NCBI RefSeq assembly: GCF_012295525.1
Contig: NZ_CP051167.1
Location: 4,509,501 to 4,573,500 of the forward strand
Source: Oxynema aestuarii AP17
Lineage (GTDB): Bacteria > Cyanobacteriota > Cyanobacteriia > Cyanobacteriales > Laspinemataceae
Direction: 5' to 3'
DNA length: 64,000 nt
Position numbers and translations under genes: made by a program. A model generated the notes under the pieces. The model made no database searches. It saw nothing but the letters and a program-made list of their open reading frames with translations, and was not told the origin of the DNA. Each line of letters opens with the position of its first letter. The first letter of the stretch is position 1. This document shows, piece after piece, positions 17,427 to 27,176 of the stretch.

Positions 17427-17508
17427 GACAACCATCCGGCAAAATTTACGATCGATCCATTAAATGGGGGAGAGATCTAACCTCGCTAACGACCCCAGGA
17501 GAGTAGAA

Positions 17509-18225
17509 ATGACCAAAAAACTATCGCGTCGCGTTGAAGAACTGAGAAAGAAGGTCGAGGATCGACCTTACGAGCCGCTCGAAGCGCTCAATCTTTTAAA
17601 AGAAACCGCTACAGCTAAATTTCCCGAATCGGCGGAAGCCCATATCAAACTCGGGATCGATCCGAAGTATACGGACCAACAACTGCGGACTACCGTCGTG
17701 CTGCCTAAAGGGACGGGTCAGACCGTTCGCGTAGCCGTGATTGCGCGAGGGGAGAAAGTGACGGAAGCGACCAACGCCGGAGCCGATTTGGTGGGTTCGG
17801 AAGAGTTGATCGACGAAATCCAAAAAGGTCAAATGGATTTCGACAAACTGATTGCCACCCCCGACATGATGCCGCAAGTGGCGAAACTCGGGCGACTGCT
17901 CGGACCGCGCGGTTTGATGCCCTCGCCGAAAGGGGGAACGGTAACTTTCGATCTCGAACAGGCGATCGCCGAGTTCAAATCTGGTAAACTAGAATTTCGT
18001 GCCGATCGCACCGGGATCGTCCACGTCATGTTTGGTAAGGTCTCCTTCAGTGCGGAAGACTTGCTGGTTAACCTCAAAGCCTTGCAGGAATGTATCGACC
18101 GCAACCGTCCGTCCGGTGCCAAAGGCCGTTACTGGAACAGCATTTATGTTTCGGCGACGATGGGGCCGGGGATTCAAGTCGATATTAGCTTGCTGCGCGA
18201 CTTGAAGACTCACGAAGCTGCCTAA
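17509..18225 (+). CDS. rplA: 50S ribosomal protein L1
   Basis: A 238-residue L1 of the ribosomal stalk at the E site, and in many bacteria a translational repressor of its own operon. Motifs include [57 protein letters not shown] and [15 protein letters not shown]. The frame is open upstream to 17464, but AGGAG just before the ATG at 17509 and the family-typical start [12 protein letters not shown] favour this start. Confidence 0.97.
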   Translation: MTKKLSRRVEELRKKVEDRPYEPLEALNLLKETATAKFPESAEAHIKLGIDPKYTDQQLRTTVVLPKGTGQTVRVAVIARGEKVTEATNAGADLVGSEELIDEIQKGQMDFDKLIATPDMMPQVAKLGRLLGPRGLMPSPKGGTVTFDLEQAIAEFKSGKLEFRADRTGIVHVMFGKVSFSAEDLLVNLKALQECIDRNRPSGAKGRYWNSIYVSATMGPGIQVDISLLRDLKTHEAA

Positions 18226-18307
18226 ACCCAAAAATTTTGAGTTTTGTACGTTTTCTTTGGAGGTCGAAACTCACGATCCGATCCCACAACTGAAAACGAG
18301 TAAGCCA

Positions 18308-18448
18308 CAGACAGCAGGTGCCCGATGGCTTAATTCCCTGCCGAGGTCAACTCTTCCTGAAGCGATTCCAGTCTAGTCACCGCCGTGACCGAACGGAAGA
18401 GCGTAGGAGGCAAACCCCGGCTCTGAACCAGTCGGGGTTTTAGGTTTT
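18308..18448 (+). promoter_or_regulatory. Ribosomal protein L10 leader with attenuator hairpin
   Basis: The rplA-rplJ gap holds the L10-leader pattern: GACAGCAGGTGC ... GGCTTAATTCCCTGCCGAGG, where GCAGG pairs with CCTGC, and a long stem CTCTTCC (18351-18357) with GGAAGAG (18395-18401). A terminator-like hairpin follows, AAACCCCG (18412-18419) with CGGGGTTT (18433-18440), then TAGGTTTTTC. In known L10 leaders the L10-L12 complex binds the RNA and lowers rplJL expression. The attenuator sits 139 bp before the rplJ start. Confidence 0.85.
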
Positions 18449-18578
18449 TCCGAGGGGGGAGTGATGTGGCTGCCATAACCGGCGATCGTTGTGGGATCTT
18501 CATTGCTTGGCACCTTCCCAAGCTCGAAAGACAGTCCCTCGCAAGGACATTTCCCTGTAGTAAAGGAGGTGAAAACGG

Positions 18579-19121
18579 GTGGGAAGAACGCTAGAAAACA
18601 AAAAAGAGATTGTTAGCAATCTCAAAGAAGCCCTCGATGAGTCTCAGATGACCGTTGTCATCGACTACAAAGGGGTCTCCGTCGCGGAGATTACGGATTT
18701 ACGCAATCGGCTGCGTCAAAGCGGCGCCTCGTGCGTGGTGACCAAAAACACGTTCATGCGTCGCGCCATTGCCGAATACGAGCAGTGGCAGCCAATGGAG
18801 GAATTTCTCAAAGACTCCTCCGCCTTCCTGCTGCTCAAAGACGATCTCAGCAGTGGCATCAAAGCCTATCGGGACTTCCAAAAAGCGACGAAGAAAACCG
18901 TGCTTCGCGGTGGCGTCCTCGAAGGCAAAGTGCTTAATGAAGAGGAAGTCAAGGCGATCGGCGATCTGCCGTCGAAAGAAGAACTCATCGCCCAAATTGC
19001 CGGAGCGATCAATTCTCTGGCGACCAAGGTGGCCGTCGGCGTCAAGGAAGTTCCTGCTTCCATTGCGCGCGGTATTCAAGCTTATGCCGACAAAGACAAC
19101 GATTCCGGCGAAGCGGCCTAA
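18579..19121 (+). CDS. rplJ: 50S ribosomal protein L10
   Basis: A 180-residue L10, the stalk base that carries L7/L12 dimers. It has MTVVIDYKGVSVAEITDLRN, RLRQSGASCVVTKNTFMRRA and the C-terminal L12-binding helix. The start codon is GTG, and the strong Shine-Dalgarno AAAGGAGGTG ends 7 nt upstream. It is preceded by the autoregulatory L10 leader and followed by rplL after 73 bp. Confidence 0.97.
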   Translation: MGRTLENKKEIVSNLKEALDESQMTVVIDYKGVSVAEITDLRNRLRQSGASCVVTKNTFMRRAIAEYEQWQPMEEFLKDSSAFLLLKDDLSSGIKAYRDFQKATKKTVLRGGVLEGKVLNEEEVKAIGDLPSKEELIAQIAGAINSLATKVAVGVKEVPASIARGIQAYADKDNDSGEAA

Positions 19122-19194
19122 ATCGCTCTGTTTGGCATTTGAAAGTCCGTTTGTTTAACCATTCAGTCCACACCATTGTCTAAGGAGTCAATCC

Positions 19195-19587
19195 ATGTCT
19201 GCTGCTACTGACGAAATTTTGGAAAAGTTGAAAACTTTGTCCCTGCTCGAAGCTTCCGAGCTGGTCAAGCAAATTGAAGAAACCTTCGGCGTGAGCGCTG
19301 CTGCTCCGGCGGGTGGCATGATGATGATGGCCCCCGGCGCTGCTGCGGGTGCGGCGGAAGAAGCCGAAGAAAAAACCGAATTCGACTTGGTTCTCGAAGA
19401 AGTTCCCGCCGACAAGAAGATTGCGGTTCTCAAAGTCGTGCGCGCGCTGACGGGTTTGGGTTTGAAAGAAGCCAAAGATATGGTCGAATCCGCGCCGAAG
19501 CCGATCAAAGAGGCGATCGCCAAAGAAGCCGCCGAAGATGGCAAGAAGCAGCTTGAAGAAGCAGGCGCCAAAGCCAGCATCAAGTAG
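19195..19587 (+). CDS. rplL: 50S ribosomal protein L7/L12
   Basis: A 130-residue stalk protein that recruits translation factors. The N-terminal dimerisation helix ([20 protein letters not shown]), the Ala/Gly/Met hinge ([20 protein letters not shown]) and the C-terminal domain ([20 protein letters not shown], then [19 protein letters not shown]) are all present. AGGAG precedes the ATG. A strong terminator 30 bp after the stop closes the ribosomal block. Confidence 0.98.
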   Translation: MSAATDEILEKLKTLSLLEASELVKQIEETFGVSAAAPAGGMMMMAPGAAAGAAEEAEEKTEFDLVLEEVPADKKIAVLKVVRALTGLGLKEAKDMVESAPKPIKEAIAKEAAEDGKKQLEEAGAKASIK

Positions 19588-19617
19588 GCTGTGTAGCCAA
19601 CTGATTCGGAGTTGAAC

Positions 19618-19664
19618 AAAAATAGCGACGCATTCCTCCACCTTGCGTCGCTATTTTTATTCAA
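19618..19664 (+). terminator. Strong intrinsic terminator after rplL
   Basis: AAAAATAGCGACGC (19618-19631) and GCGTCGCTATTTTT (19645-19658) form a 14-bp perfect stem ending in a T-run. It ends the rplJL transcript and insulates the WD40 gene, whose Shine-Dalgarno begins only about 15 bp further on. Confidence 0.95.
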
Positions 19665-19686
19665 CAACTCTATGGAGGAAGTTCCG

Positions 19687-20691
19687 ATGTCTGGAAAATC
19701 TAGCGGCATTCCCCCGATTATCTATCTCCTGCTGGTCGTCCTACTCGGTGGAAGCGGGTGGTGGGTGGTTCGCCAGTCTGACTTTGAACCGATCGCCGTG
19801 CTGTCCTGGCTAGCAGGCGACCCGCTGTTCCAAGCCGACCAAACCCTCACCGGACATGACGATATCGTCCAATCCGTCAGCATCAGCCCCGACGGCAACA
19901 CCCTCGTCAGTGGCAGTGACGATAACACCATCAAAATCTGGGACTTGGCGACGGGTGAACTGCGGCAAACCCTCGGACATGACGATATTGTCCTGTCCGT
20001 CAGCATCAGCCCCGACGGCAGCACCCTCGTCGGTAGCAGTGCTAGTACCATCAAAATCTGGGACTTGGCGACGGGTCAACTGCGGCAAACCCTCGACAGT
20101 GGTGGCACTTTCGTCAGTATCAGCCCCGACGGCAGCACCCTCGTCAGTGATGGTTTTGATGGCATCAAAATCTGGAACTTGGCGACGGGTCAACTGCGGC
20201 AAACCCTCACCGGACATGACGGGGGGGTCGAATCCGTCAGCATCAGCCCCGACGGCAGCACCCTCGTCAGTGGTGGTTTTGATAGCACCCTCAAAATCTG
20301 GGACTTGGCGACGGGTCAACTGCGGCAAACCCTCACCGGACATGACTTTTGGATCGAGTCCACCAGCATTAGCCCCGACGGCAGTACCCTCGTCAGCAGC
20401 AGCGGGGATAACACCATCAAGATCTGGGACTTGGCGACGGGTGAACTGCGGCAAACCCTCACCGGACAGGACAGGAGTGTCCACGCCGTCAGCATCAGCC
20501 CCGACGGCAGCACCTTGGTCAGTATCAATGGGCCAAATATCAAAATCTGGGACTTGGCGACGGGTCGATTGCGGCAAACCCTTACCGGACACGAGCATTG
20601 GGTCAGCTCCATCAGCATCAGCCCCGACGGCAACACCCTCGTCAGTGGCAGTGCCGATCGCACCATCAAAATCTGGCGCGTCACACCTTGA
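19687..20691 (+). CDS. Membrane-anchored seven-repeat WD40 protein
   Basis: A 334-residue protein with an N-terminal membrane anchor (IPPIIYLLLVVLLGGSGWWV) and seven WD40 repeats, enough for one closed seven-blade propeller. Each repeat reads roughly TGHDxxVxSVSISPDGSTLV, then IKIWDLATGQLRQTL. Repeat 3 is shortened and lacks the GH. The start at 19687 is chosen because GGAGG lies 8 nt before it; an upstream in-frame ATG overlaps that Shine-Dalgarno. The propeller faces the periplasm or lumen if the anchor is uncleaved. WD40 propellers are protein-binding platforms; the partner is unknown. No enzymatic domain is attached. Confidence 0.88.
   Translation: MSGKSSGIPPIIYLLLVVLLGGSGWWVVRQSDFEPIAVLSWLAGDPLFQADQTLTGHDDIVQSVSISPDGNTLVSGSDDNTIKIWDLATGELRQTLGHDDIVLSVSISPDGSTLVGSSASTIKIWDLATGQLRQTLDSGGTFVSISPDGSTLVSDGFDGIKIWNLATGQLRQTLTGHDGGVESVSISPDGSTLVSGGFDSTLKIWDLATGQLRQTLTGHDFWIESTSISPDGSTLVSSSGDNTIKIWDLATGELRQTLTGQDRSVHAVSISPDGSTLVSINGPNIKIWDLATGRLRQTLTGHEHWVSSISISPDGNTLVSGSADRTIKIWRVTP
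19844..20680 (+). repeat. Near-identical tandem WD40-coding repeats of about 120 bp
   Basis: Blocks such as ATCAGCCCCGACGGCAGCAC and ATCTGGGACTTGGCGACGGG recur almost unchanged at DNA level in all seven repeats. Only the blade-surface codons vary. This indicates recent duplication or ongoing gene conversion, not ancient repeats. Confidence 0.85.
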
Positions 20692-20862
20692 GGAGTTTTG
20701 AATCGGGACAGCCGCTCCACTCCATCAGCAGCCGGGTTGCTTGGAGAAACACGGCTTCTAAAGCGTTTCTCAGTCAAGTAGGGATAGTAACAGCAATGAG
20801 TAAACCACCCTTTTATGTCGTCCAAAGAAACCTAATTACATGCCTCTTCAATGGCTTTGTCT

Positions 20863-22257
20863 TTATTTGACGATTTGCGATCGCGAACGTTTTGTTTGTC
20901 GGGAGGGGCTTGGTTGTAACTTACTCGGTAAAGTCGAGACTGCTCCCCATTGGGTGACAAAACGGTTGAGAAGTTGCTCTTGACTTTGGCGGAACCCCTC
21001 GAAATTGTAGCCGCCATTCATAATCGCAAACCAGAGATCTCCTTGTTGTTCGGTGGGTAAAACTCCGGCAATCGTGCTGACATCGTTGAGACTGCCGGAT
21101 TTGACGACGGCGAGGGGTGGAAGGGGGCGATCTTCGAGGATTCCGGTATCGCGACCCGCGATCGCCACAACATCGGAAAGCGTGAGATTGTAGGGTTCCA
21201 ATTCGCGCGAAATTGCTAAAAATAAACCCGTTGCGGCTCTGGGAGAAATGCGATTTTCTGCTCCCAAACCCGACCCGTTAATGAGTTGAATTTCTGTAGG
21301 AGGAACGCCCACGGTTTCGGCGGCTTTGCGGGCGACGACATCGGCCCCGCCGACCGCTTCGGCGAACATATCCGCCATTAAATTATTACTGTAAAGGTTC
21401 ATTTTTTTGAGCAATTCTGCCACCGGGAACGAGTAGTGACGCACTAAGATTTCCCGGTTTTGCGGTGCCGCGTTCAGGGGGAGAACATCTCCTGAAATCG
21501 CCACTTCCGGACGGGGCGTTTCTGGGGGGAGGGTCGCATATTGATTTTCAACTTCTGCGGACCATAGCTGACGATTTAACCCCTGTTTGAGGAAATTTCC
21601 GGAAGTTATGGGGTCGGTTTCAAAATTCATGTAAAAGGGGCCGACGATCGCCAAATTTCCGGCAACGCGATCGATCCCCAGTTGTTTTAAAGTATTGCCC
21701 AAGGCGATCGCCTCTTCCCAAACAAAAAAGGGATCTTGTCCGCCTTCGATGACTAAATCTCCCTGCAATACCCCATTTTCAATCGGTCCGGTGGCACTAA
21801 TTACGGTTTCAAATTGGCGATCGGGGCCGAAGCTTTGTAAGGCGACTAAAGAAGTGGCAATTTTAGTCACTGAAGCGGCGGGTAGGGGGACAGTTCCCTG
21901 ATGGTTGGCTAACAGTTTGCCATCGACTTGTAGCCAAATCCCTTGATTAGTTTTGGGGAAGCCTTGGGCTTCGAGGCGATCGAGATACTGCTCGATTTGA
22001 GCTTGAATTTTAGGGTCGGGATTGTCGGGAGCAACTAGTAAGGGTTTAGGTTCGGAAGGATTGACCGATGCGGCGGAAACTTGAGCTTTCGGACTCTCGG
22101 AATCGGCTTGAGTAGGGGGTGTTTCGATGGTCGAATTGTTAGCAGTTGGATCGTTACCAGTACATCCGTTGAGGACGATCGCCACGGACAGAGAACAGAG
22201 GCTGAGAGCGAGGGTAAAACGACTAAACACGATGGTTTTTGAGCTAAATAATTGCAC
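20863..22257 (-). CDS. dacB: Lipoprotein D-alanyl-D-alanine carboxypeptidase/endopeptidase (S13, PBP4 type)
   Basis: A 464-residue peptidoglycan-trimming enzyme. The signal segment ends VLNGC (Cys32), a lipobox, and is followed by a Pro/Ser-rich linker. The three active-site motifs of the penicillin-binding fold are visible: SVTK (residues 129-132), YSNN (about 298) and KSGS (about 402). An extra domain lies between the first two motifs, as in the S13 family. The tail is basic (RQTKRSRSQIVK). It is followed, 10 bp upstream on the same strand, by the Ser/Thr kinase gene, so the kinase and dacB probably form an operon with the kinase first. Confidence 0.92.
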   Translation of the reverse strand: MQLFSSKTIVFSRFTLALSLCSLSVAIVLNGCTGNDPTANNSTIETPPTQADSESPKAQVSAASVNPSEPKPLLVAPDNPDPKIQAQIEQYLDRLEAQGFPKTNQGIWLQVDGKLLANHQGTVPLPAASVTKIATSLVALQSFGPDRQFETVISATGPIENGVLQGDLVIEGGQDPFFVWEEAIALGNTLKQLGIDRVAGNLAIVGPFYMNFETDPITSGNFLKQGLNRQLWSAEVENQYATLPPETPRPEVAISGDVLPLNAAPQNREILVRHYSFPVAELLKKMNLYSNNLMADMFAEAVGGADVVARKAAETVGVPPTEIQLINGSGLGAENRISPRAATGLFLAISRELEPYNLTLSDVVAIAGRDTGILEDRPLPPLAVVKSGSLNDVSTIAGVLPTEQQGDLWFAIMNGGYNFEGFRQSQEQLLNRFVTQWGAVSTLPSKLQPSPSRQTKRSRSQIVK

Positions 22258-22267
22258 GAAACTAGGG

Positions 22268-24001
22268 TTAGTTCAGATTCGAGTCGTCAATTAACCATTT
22301 TTGGTTGTTTTCATCCCAAATTAATTGGAAGTTTCTAACTTCTGAAGTTTGGCCGCCGTCAGGAGTAGCATAGTTTAATTCGACATCTACATTCGCCCGA
22401 TCGCCCTGCTGTTCGGTCCGCACGACGCGATCGATATCGACGCGATCGACCCCTTCCCAAAAACCGTTATAAGATTGGGGATCTTGACCGTGATATTCGG
22501 TTTGGAATTCGGGAGAAAGTTGATTCCAACTATCTTGGTAGTTGCGATCGTTGAGGGTGGAATAATAGTTTTCGATCGCCTCTTCTGGAGAAGGACGGGG
22601 GTTATTTTCGGTCGGTTCGGACCCAGGACGGGAATGATTTTCTCCGTCGATCGGATCGGTTGGAGTCAATGAGAGCTCCGAGGTTTCCGAAGGGGCGGCG
22701 TGTTCCACCTCTTGCGGGGTCGGAGCGATCGCACTGGCTTCCGGAATCGCGACCTCAAGGGCTTGCTGCTGCAGGGGATCGTCGCTGTCTGGGTTGGAGT
22801 AGACCTCGGGTGCTGTTGCATCCGGCGCCGGGGCTGCTTCCTCGGGGGCGATCGCCCGCACGGGTTGGGGTTCCGGTTCGCGACGGTATTGCGGTGGGTT
22901 GCGAATCGCAGTTTTTGGCTCTAATGTCTCTACATTCGTCTTTACAGGGCTTTTCGCCTCGGGAGTTGCAGCCGACTCTTGTGAGGTCGCTTTAGGTTGC
23001 GATCGCTCCGGTTTGCTGCCGATTCCGCTCGCTCCCACCCCGATGCCCAAGGCAATCGCCACGGCGATCGCCCCGCCGATTAACAAGGGTTTGTAATCCT
23101 GTTTGTGGGCGGGTGTGGTGGTCGATGGTGGGGCTGAAACGGCGATCGTGGCTTGGGTGGGGCCTGGATTCGCCGAACGAGTTTCTAAAGCATCGAGCAT
23201 GGCGCGGGCGGTGGGAAAGCGATCGCGCGGGTAGGACTGAATGGCTCGGTTTAAAACTGCCGCTAAATAGCGAGAGATGGAGTATTGCTCCGAATGCCAG
23301 ATAATTTCCTGAGTTTGCGGGTCTATTTCTAACTCTGGTGCTGTTTTTCCGGTTAATAAGTAAATTCCAGTCAAGCCCAAACTATATAAATCGCTGGCAA
23401 ACACCGGGCGCCCCGCCGCTTGTTCCGCAGGCATAAAGCCGGGAGTTCCGACGACGATCGAGGTGGCGCCACTGCCCGACTGCTGCACCGCCGTGGTCGC
23501 GACAATTTCTTTAACGGCGCCGAAGTCGATTAATACGGGTTTGCAGTCTTTATGACGGATAATAACGTTTTGTGGCTTGAGATCGCGGTGAATAATCCGT
23601 TTGCTGTGGATAAAGTCGAGAACGCGCAGCAAATCGGCGAGAAGCTGACAGACCTCCGATTCGGCAAGGGGTCCGGACACGGCGACGCGATCGCTCAAGG
23701 TGACCCCTTCGATCCACTCTTGAACGAGATAAAATTGCTCATTTTCCTGGAAATAAGCATATAAACGGGGAATTTGCCGATGTTCTTCGCCTAATTCTTC
23801 CAAAATTGCCGCTTCGCGACGGAAGCGATCGCGAACGAGCATCGCCACTTGCGGATCGCTGGTTGCACTTTTGAGTTGTTTGATCGCACAATACCGACCG
23901 GAAGGCATTTGCGTGTCTTCTGCTAAAACAGTTTCTCCAAACCCACCACAACCGAGGGTTTTGATAATGCGATAGCGATTGTTAAGCAAGGTTTGATTCA
24001 T
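22268..24001 (-). CDS. Ser/Thr protein kinase with membrane segment and extracytoplasmic C-terminal domain
   Basis: A 577-residue PknB-like kinase. The catalytic domain (about residues 8-270) has the Gly loop LGCGGFGETV, AIKQLKS, HRDLKPQNVI, IDFGAVKEI and a GTPGFMPAEQ activation segment, so it appears active. One membrane helix (LLIGGAIAVAIALGIGVGAS, about 308-327) leads to a long Pro/Glu/Ser-rich stalk. A compact C-terminal domain of about 100 residues (ENYYSTLNDRNYQDSWNQLS to the end) resembles the NTF2-like/ARC6-IMS domains found at the end of many cyanobacterial kinases. With dacB 10 bp downstream, a role in sensing cell-wall state is plausible but inferred. Confidence 0.92.
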   Translation of the reverse strand: MNQTLLNNRYRIIKTLGCGGFGETVLAEDTQMPSGRYCAIKQLKSATSDPQVAMLVRDRFRREAAILEELGEEHRQIPRLYAYFQENEQFYLVQEWIEGVTLSDRVAVSGPLAESEVCQLLADLLRVLDFIHSKRIIHRDLKPQNVIIRHKDCKPVLIDFGAVKEIVATTAVQQSGSGATSIVVGTPGFMPAEQAAGRPVFASDLYSLGLTGIYLLTGKTAPELEIDPQTQEIIWHSEQYSISRYLAAVLNRAIQSYPRDRFPTARAMLDALETRSANPGPTQATIAVSAPPSTTTPAHKQDYKPLLIGGAIAVAIALGIGVGASGIGSKPERSQPKATSQESAATPEAKSPVKTNVETLEPKTAIRNPPQYRREPEPQPVRAIAPEEAAPAPDATAPEVYSNPDSDDPLQQQALEVAIPEASAIAPTPQEVEHAAPSETSELSLTPTDPIDGENHSRPGSEPTENNPRPSPEEAIENYYSTLNDRNYQDSWNQLSPEFQTEYHGQDPQSYNGFWEGVDRVDIDRVVRTEQQGDRANVDVELNYATPDGGQTSEVRNFQLIWDENNQKWLIDDSNLN

Positions 24002-24826
24002 CTTCGTGGGTGATTTTGCGAAGGGAGTCGGAAGGGCAAGTTAAAATAGGGGTTTAGGGGTTTTCTAGAGTCAACAGTTTCGGTGCGTGGGTTCGAGTGG
24101 AAAGGTATTCTACAGTAACTTATAGAAAAAAAGAAATTCTGTAAAGGATATGGGAGTTTTTTAGTTTTCACTGCATTTAATCGAAGGAAATCTCAAAATT
24201 GATAGATGCAATCTTTTAAAACAGTCTAGTTGACTCTAGTATTGTTTAATTTTAAAACATGAAATCGATCGAGTTGCTACGCTTCATTACTGAATCGGTC
24301 GATTCCCATTTGTCGTTGTTTAAACAGGACTTCACTAACACGGAAATGAGAGGAGTGGGTGGAAATCGCGATAATTTAAAAGGCTGGGGAAGCATGATTA
24401 GGGAAGCGATCGCCTCACGTGAAGGGGCGATCGAAGCCAGAATTATGATAATGAACTCGCTTTCGATAGATTTTTATCAAAAATTGCTGGTCATCAATCC
24501 GTGAAAGTTTCCCCAATCTTTTCTGATTTGGGCGATCGCCGCCCTTAACTGCTCCAAGTTAGCGATCGCGCTTTCCGGAAGCGACAGATCCGTCGGATCG
24601 GTTGGATCGTGCCATCAACTATAGGGATCGACGACTTCGCTGTAAAAATCTTCGAGTAAGCTGCGATCGACAGCGCGATCGCCTCACGACGAATAGCGTT
24701 ACGAGAGAGTCGGCCAAAAAGTACGATATTCCGAGAGATCGCCTCCCTAGGGACTTGTGACTTGCGACTCCCTTGCAGGGTAAACTCAAAGGTTGCACGC
24801 CATGGAAGCAGACGGAGACGGAAACC
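24002..24826. other. 825-bp gap without a convincing gene
   Basis: An 81-codon frame at 24259-24504 has no Shine-Dalgarno and an unremarkable composition, so I do not call it. The stretch 24505-24770 is rich in GCGATCG octamers. No repeat family or RNA was recognised. Confidence 0.5.
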
Positions 24827-25468
24827 TTGGGCATCGAACTGCGAAGTTATGTATTTTTAGATAGTTTGCAGCCGCAACACGCTGCGTATTTGGGGACGGT
24901 CGCCTTGGGATTTTTGCCTTTACCGGGGGATTCCTCGTTGTGGGTAGAAGTGTCCCCTGGAATTGAAATTAATCGGATTACCGACGTGGCGCTCAAATCG
25001 ACGGTGGTGCGTCCCGGGGTGCAGGTGGTGGAACGGTTGTACGGGTTGTTGGAAGTCCACGCCAGCAAGCAGGGGGAAACCCGAACGGCGGGGAAAGCGA
25101 TTTTAGACGCCCTGGGAGTTCGGCGTCAGGATTGTTTGAAACCGCGCGTGGTTTCGAGTCAAATTATCCGTAATATCGACCCCCACCAGACGCAGTTAAT
25201 TAACCGAACCCGGCGCGGTCAGATGATTTTGGCGGGACAGACCCTTTACGTGTTCGAGGTGCAACCTGCGGCGTATGCGGCGTTGGCGGCGAATGAGGCG
25301 GAGAAAGCGGCGTTGATTAATATTTTGCAAATTCAGGCGGTGGGAAGTTTCGGACGGCTTTATCTCGGCGGGGAGGAACGGGATATTTTGGCGGCGTCGA
25401 GAGCCATTTTGGCGGTGATGGAAAGTTTACCGGGTCGGGAACATCCGGGAAGCGGCAGTAATGAGTAG
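24827..25468 (+). CDS. ccmP: Carboxysome shell protein CcmP (tandem BMC domains)
   Basis: A 213-residue double-BMC trimer-forming shell protein of the beta-carboxysome, thought to act as a gated pore for larger metabolites. Family features: [40 protein letters not shown], a second BMC domain with [20 protein letters not shown], and [20 protein letters not shown] then GRLYLGG. The start is TTG at 24827 (M-G-I-E-L-R-S...), which gives exactly the family length; an earlier in-frame TTG at 24773 would add 18 residues not typical of CcmP. GGAG lies about 10 nt upstream. ccmP is usually found away from the main ccm operon, as here. Confidence 0.93.
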   Translation: MGIELRSYVFLDSLQPQHAAYLGTVALGFLPLPGDSSLWVEVSPGIEINRITDVALKSTVVRPGVQVVERLYGLLEVHASKQGETRTAGKAILDALGVRRQDCLKPRVVSSQIIRNIDPHQTQLINRTRRGQMILAGQTLYVFEVQPAAYAALAANEAEKAALINILQIQAVGSFGRLYLGGEERDILAASRAILAVMESLPGREHPGSGSNE

Positions 25469-25574
25469 AAATTCCGATCGCCCCCGTTAAAAAACGCGAT
25501 CGCAATTCGGCGAGATCGCGGTGAGTTTGCGACAATTGTAGGCAGTACCAATTGATACGAACTCAAGCAATCTT

Positions 25575-26147
25575 ATGGAAACGACAGAACTACTAGCCCG
25601 TTATGCTGCTGGAGAACGGAATTTTCGCGATACCGACTTGTTTCGCGCGGAATTGATGAATGCAGATCTCAGTGGCGCGAATTTATTCCGGGCCAAGTTA
25701 TTTCGGGCGAATTTATTTCGCGCCAATCTGGTCGGGGTCAACCTCTTTCACGCCGTTTTAATTGGCGCCAACCTCAGTGGGACGAATCTGAGTGGGGCGG
25801 ATTTAATCGGGGCGAATTTAGTAGGGGCCGATTTACGCGGGGCCGATCTCAGTGGCGCCGACCTCAGCGACGCCGATCTCAGTGGCGCCGACCTCAGTGG
25901 GGCCAATCTCAGTTATACGGATTTTACTCGGGCGACGTTGTTTCGGGCGGAATTAATTGATGCCGTTTTGAACAATACCAATTTCAAACGGGCGAATTTG
26001 AAAGCGGCGAATTTCAGTGGGGCGAAGTTGAATGACGTCAACTTCACCGATGCGATTGTCAATAAGACCCACTTTTCGCTGACTGAGGGAATTGGCGAGG
26101 ATCTGGAAATGGAGTTGAGAGAGCAAGGGGCATTTTTCGATCGCTAG
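25575..26147 (+). CDS. Pentapeptide-repeat protein
   Basis: A 190-residue protein made mostly of A(D/N)LxX pentapeptides from about residue 17 to 165 (for example ADLSGADLSDADLSGADLSG), predicted to fold into a quadrilateral right-handed beta-helix. Two interruptions (LVGVNLFHAVL and LIDAVLNNTN) may be loops. There is no signal peptide or extra domain apart from a short N-terminal helix and an acidic C-terminal segment (GEDLEMELREQGAFFDR). Such proteins are abundant in cyanobacteria and mostly without known function. The ATG is 107 bp after ccmP. Confidence 0.92.
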   Translation: METTELLARYAAGERNFRDTDLFRAELMNADLSGANLFRAKLFRANLFRANLVGVNLFHAVLIGANLSGTNLSGADLIGANLVGADLRGADLSGADLSDADLSGADLSGANLSYTDFTRATLFRAELIDAVLNNTNFKRANLKAANFSGAKLNDVNFTDAIVNKTHFSLTEGIGEDLEMELREQGAFFDR

Positions 26148-26353
26148 GCGATCGCCTCAGAATGCAGTGGGGCGGCGAATCGATCGCGATGCAATCCCAA
26201 CCCGTTTCACTGAGTTAACTTGTGACCATGGGAAAATCCTCGCTATCCGATTTCACTCGAATTGCGCGAAATAGCGGGGATTTCTTACATGATTGAGAAA
26301 CAATTTAAAGGCTTAAAAAGATAACTTTTAAAAGGGAGGCGATCGCCGATTGC

Positions 26354-26737
26354 CTAATTCAAATCCGAATGACCTTGAAGAGATTCAGAATATAAAACAT
26401 GGGGGGGCGGATCCGGTGAAAAATGATAGCTGATATGGGCGCCATTGGGATAGAGAAAAGTACAAATGACTGAGGTTTCCGGATTGTATTTAATAATTAA
26501 TTCTTGCAATCCCGACTCTTTCCAATCGCTGACCATTGAGGAAAGTTGGCCGAGGGTTCGGTATTTCAATTGCCAATCTTCCAAGGTCGTGCTGTTGTTC
26601 TCCAATTGTCTGAGAATAATTAAAGTCCCTTTTTCTTCAAAATTCTTGTACCCTTGATAAGCCAGTTTGCCGAGTAACTCTGCATTATGTTCGATGGCTT
26701 GCAGTTGGTCTTCTCTAGATTCTAAAGGGCTATTCAT
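26354..26737 (-). CDS. Hypothetical protein (127 aa)
   Basis: A soluble acidic protein, MNSPLESREDQLQAIEHNAE..., with a helical N-terminal half and a beta-rich C-terminal half (ELIIKYNPETSVICTFLYPN). Its composition and codon use fit a real gene. It ends in a polar tail (ESLQGHSDLN). I do not recognise a family. The 488 bp to its right, up to the primase-helicase, show no gene beyond the dyad at 27182. Confidence 0.6.
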   Translation of the reverse strand: MNSPLESREDQLQAIEHNAELLGKLAYQGYKNFEEKGTLIILRQLENNSTTLEDWQLKYRTLGQLSSMVSDWKESGLQELIIKYNPETSVICTFLYPNGAHISYHFSPDPPPHVLYSESLQGHSDLN

Positions 26738-27176
26738 CGTAGTTCTATCGATTTTCCCCGATTGTTCACCCAGATTTTACTGGGTGATAAGCATTCGAGC
26801 AAACAGTATTTTTAAGGATTTTTGAACAAAGTCGAGGGGAGCCACATTTTCAATTCCCTTCCGACGCCCTAGCCGTAGGCGCATAACTCTTGAAATCACA
26901 AGGCTTTTGAAGCGATCGCCCGGGAAAAACGCGCGCTTCGACTCGGGAAAAGTGTAACTCAATTTCACAAAAATAAGAGTAAGACGATCGCGAAGGCGCC
27001 GAAAACGGGGCGCCACGATTGCCAGAATCTCTGCGATCGAGTAGGGACGTGCCTCGTCGGCTTAAAAATGGGTAAATTTGCCTCGATCGACACGCAAAAA
27101 TCCCAAATCTAAAATCGAATGGGTCTTGCCAAAAATCGCCGCGACGCCATACTTCAGTTTTACCGCCCCAATCCGA

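Noticed and set aside
24259-24504. 81-codon frame after the Ser/Thr kinase
   Set aside because: No ribosome-binding site and no family resemblance; probably chance.
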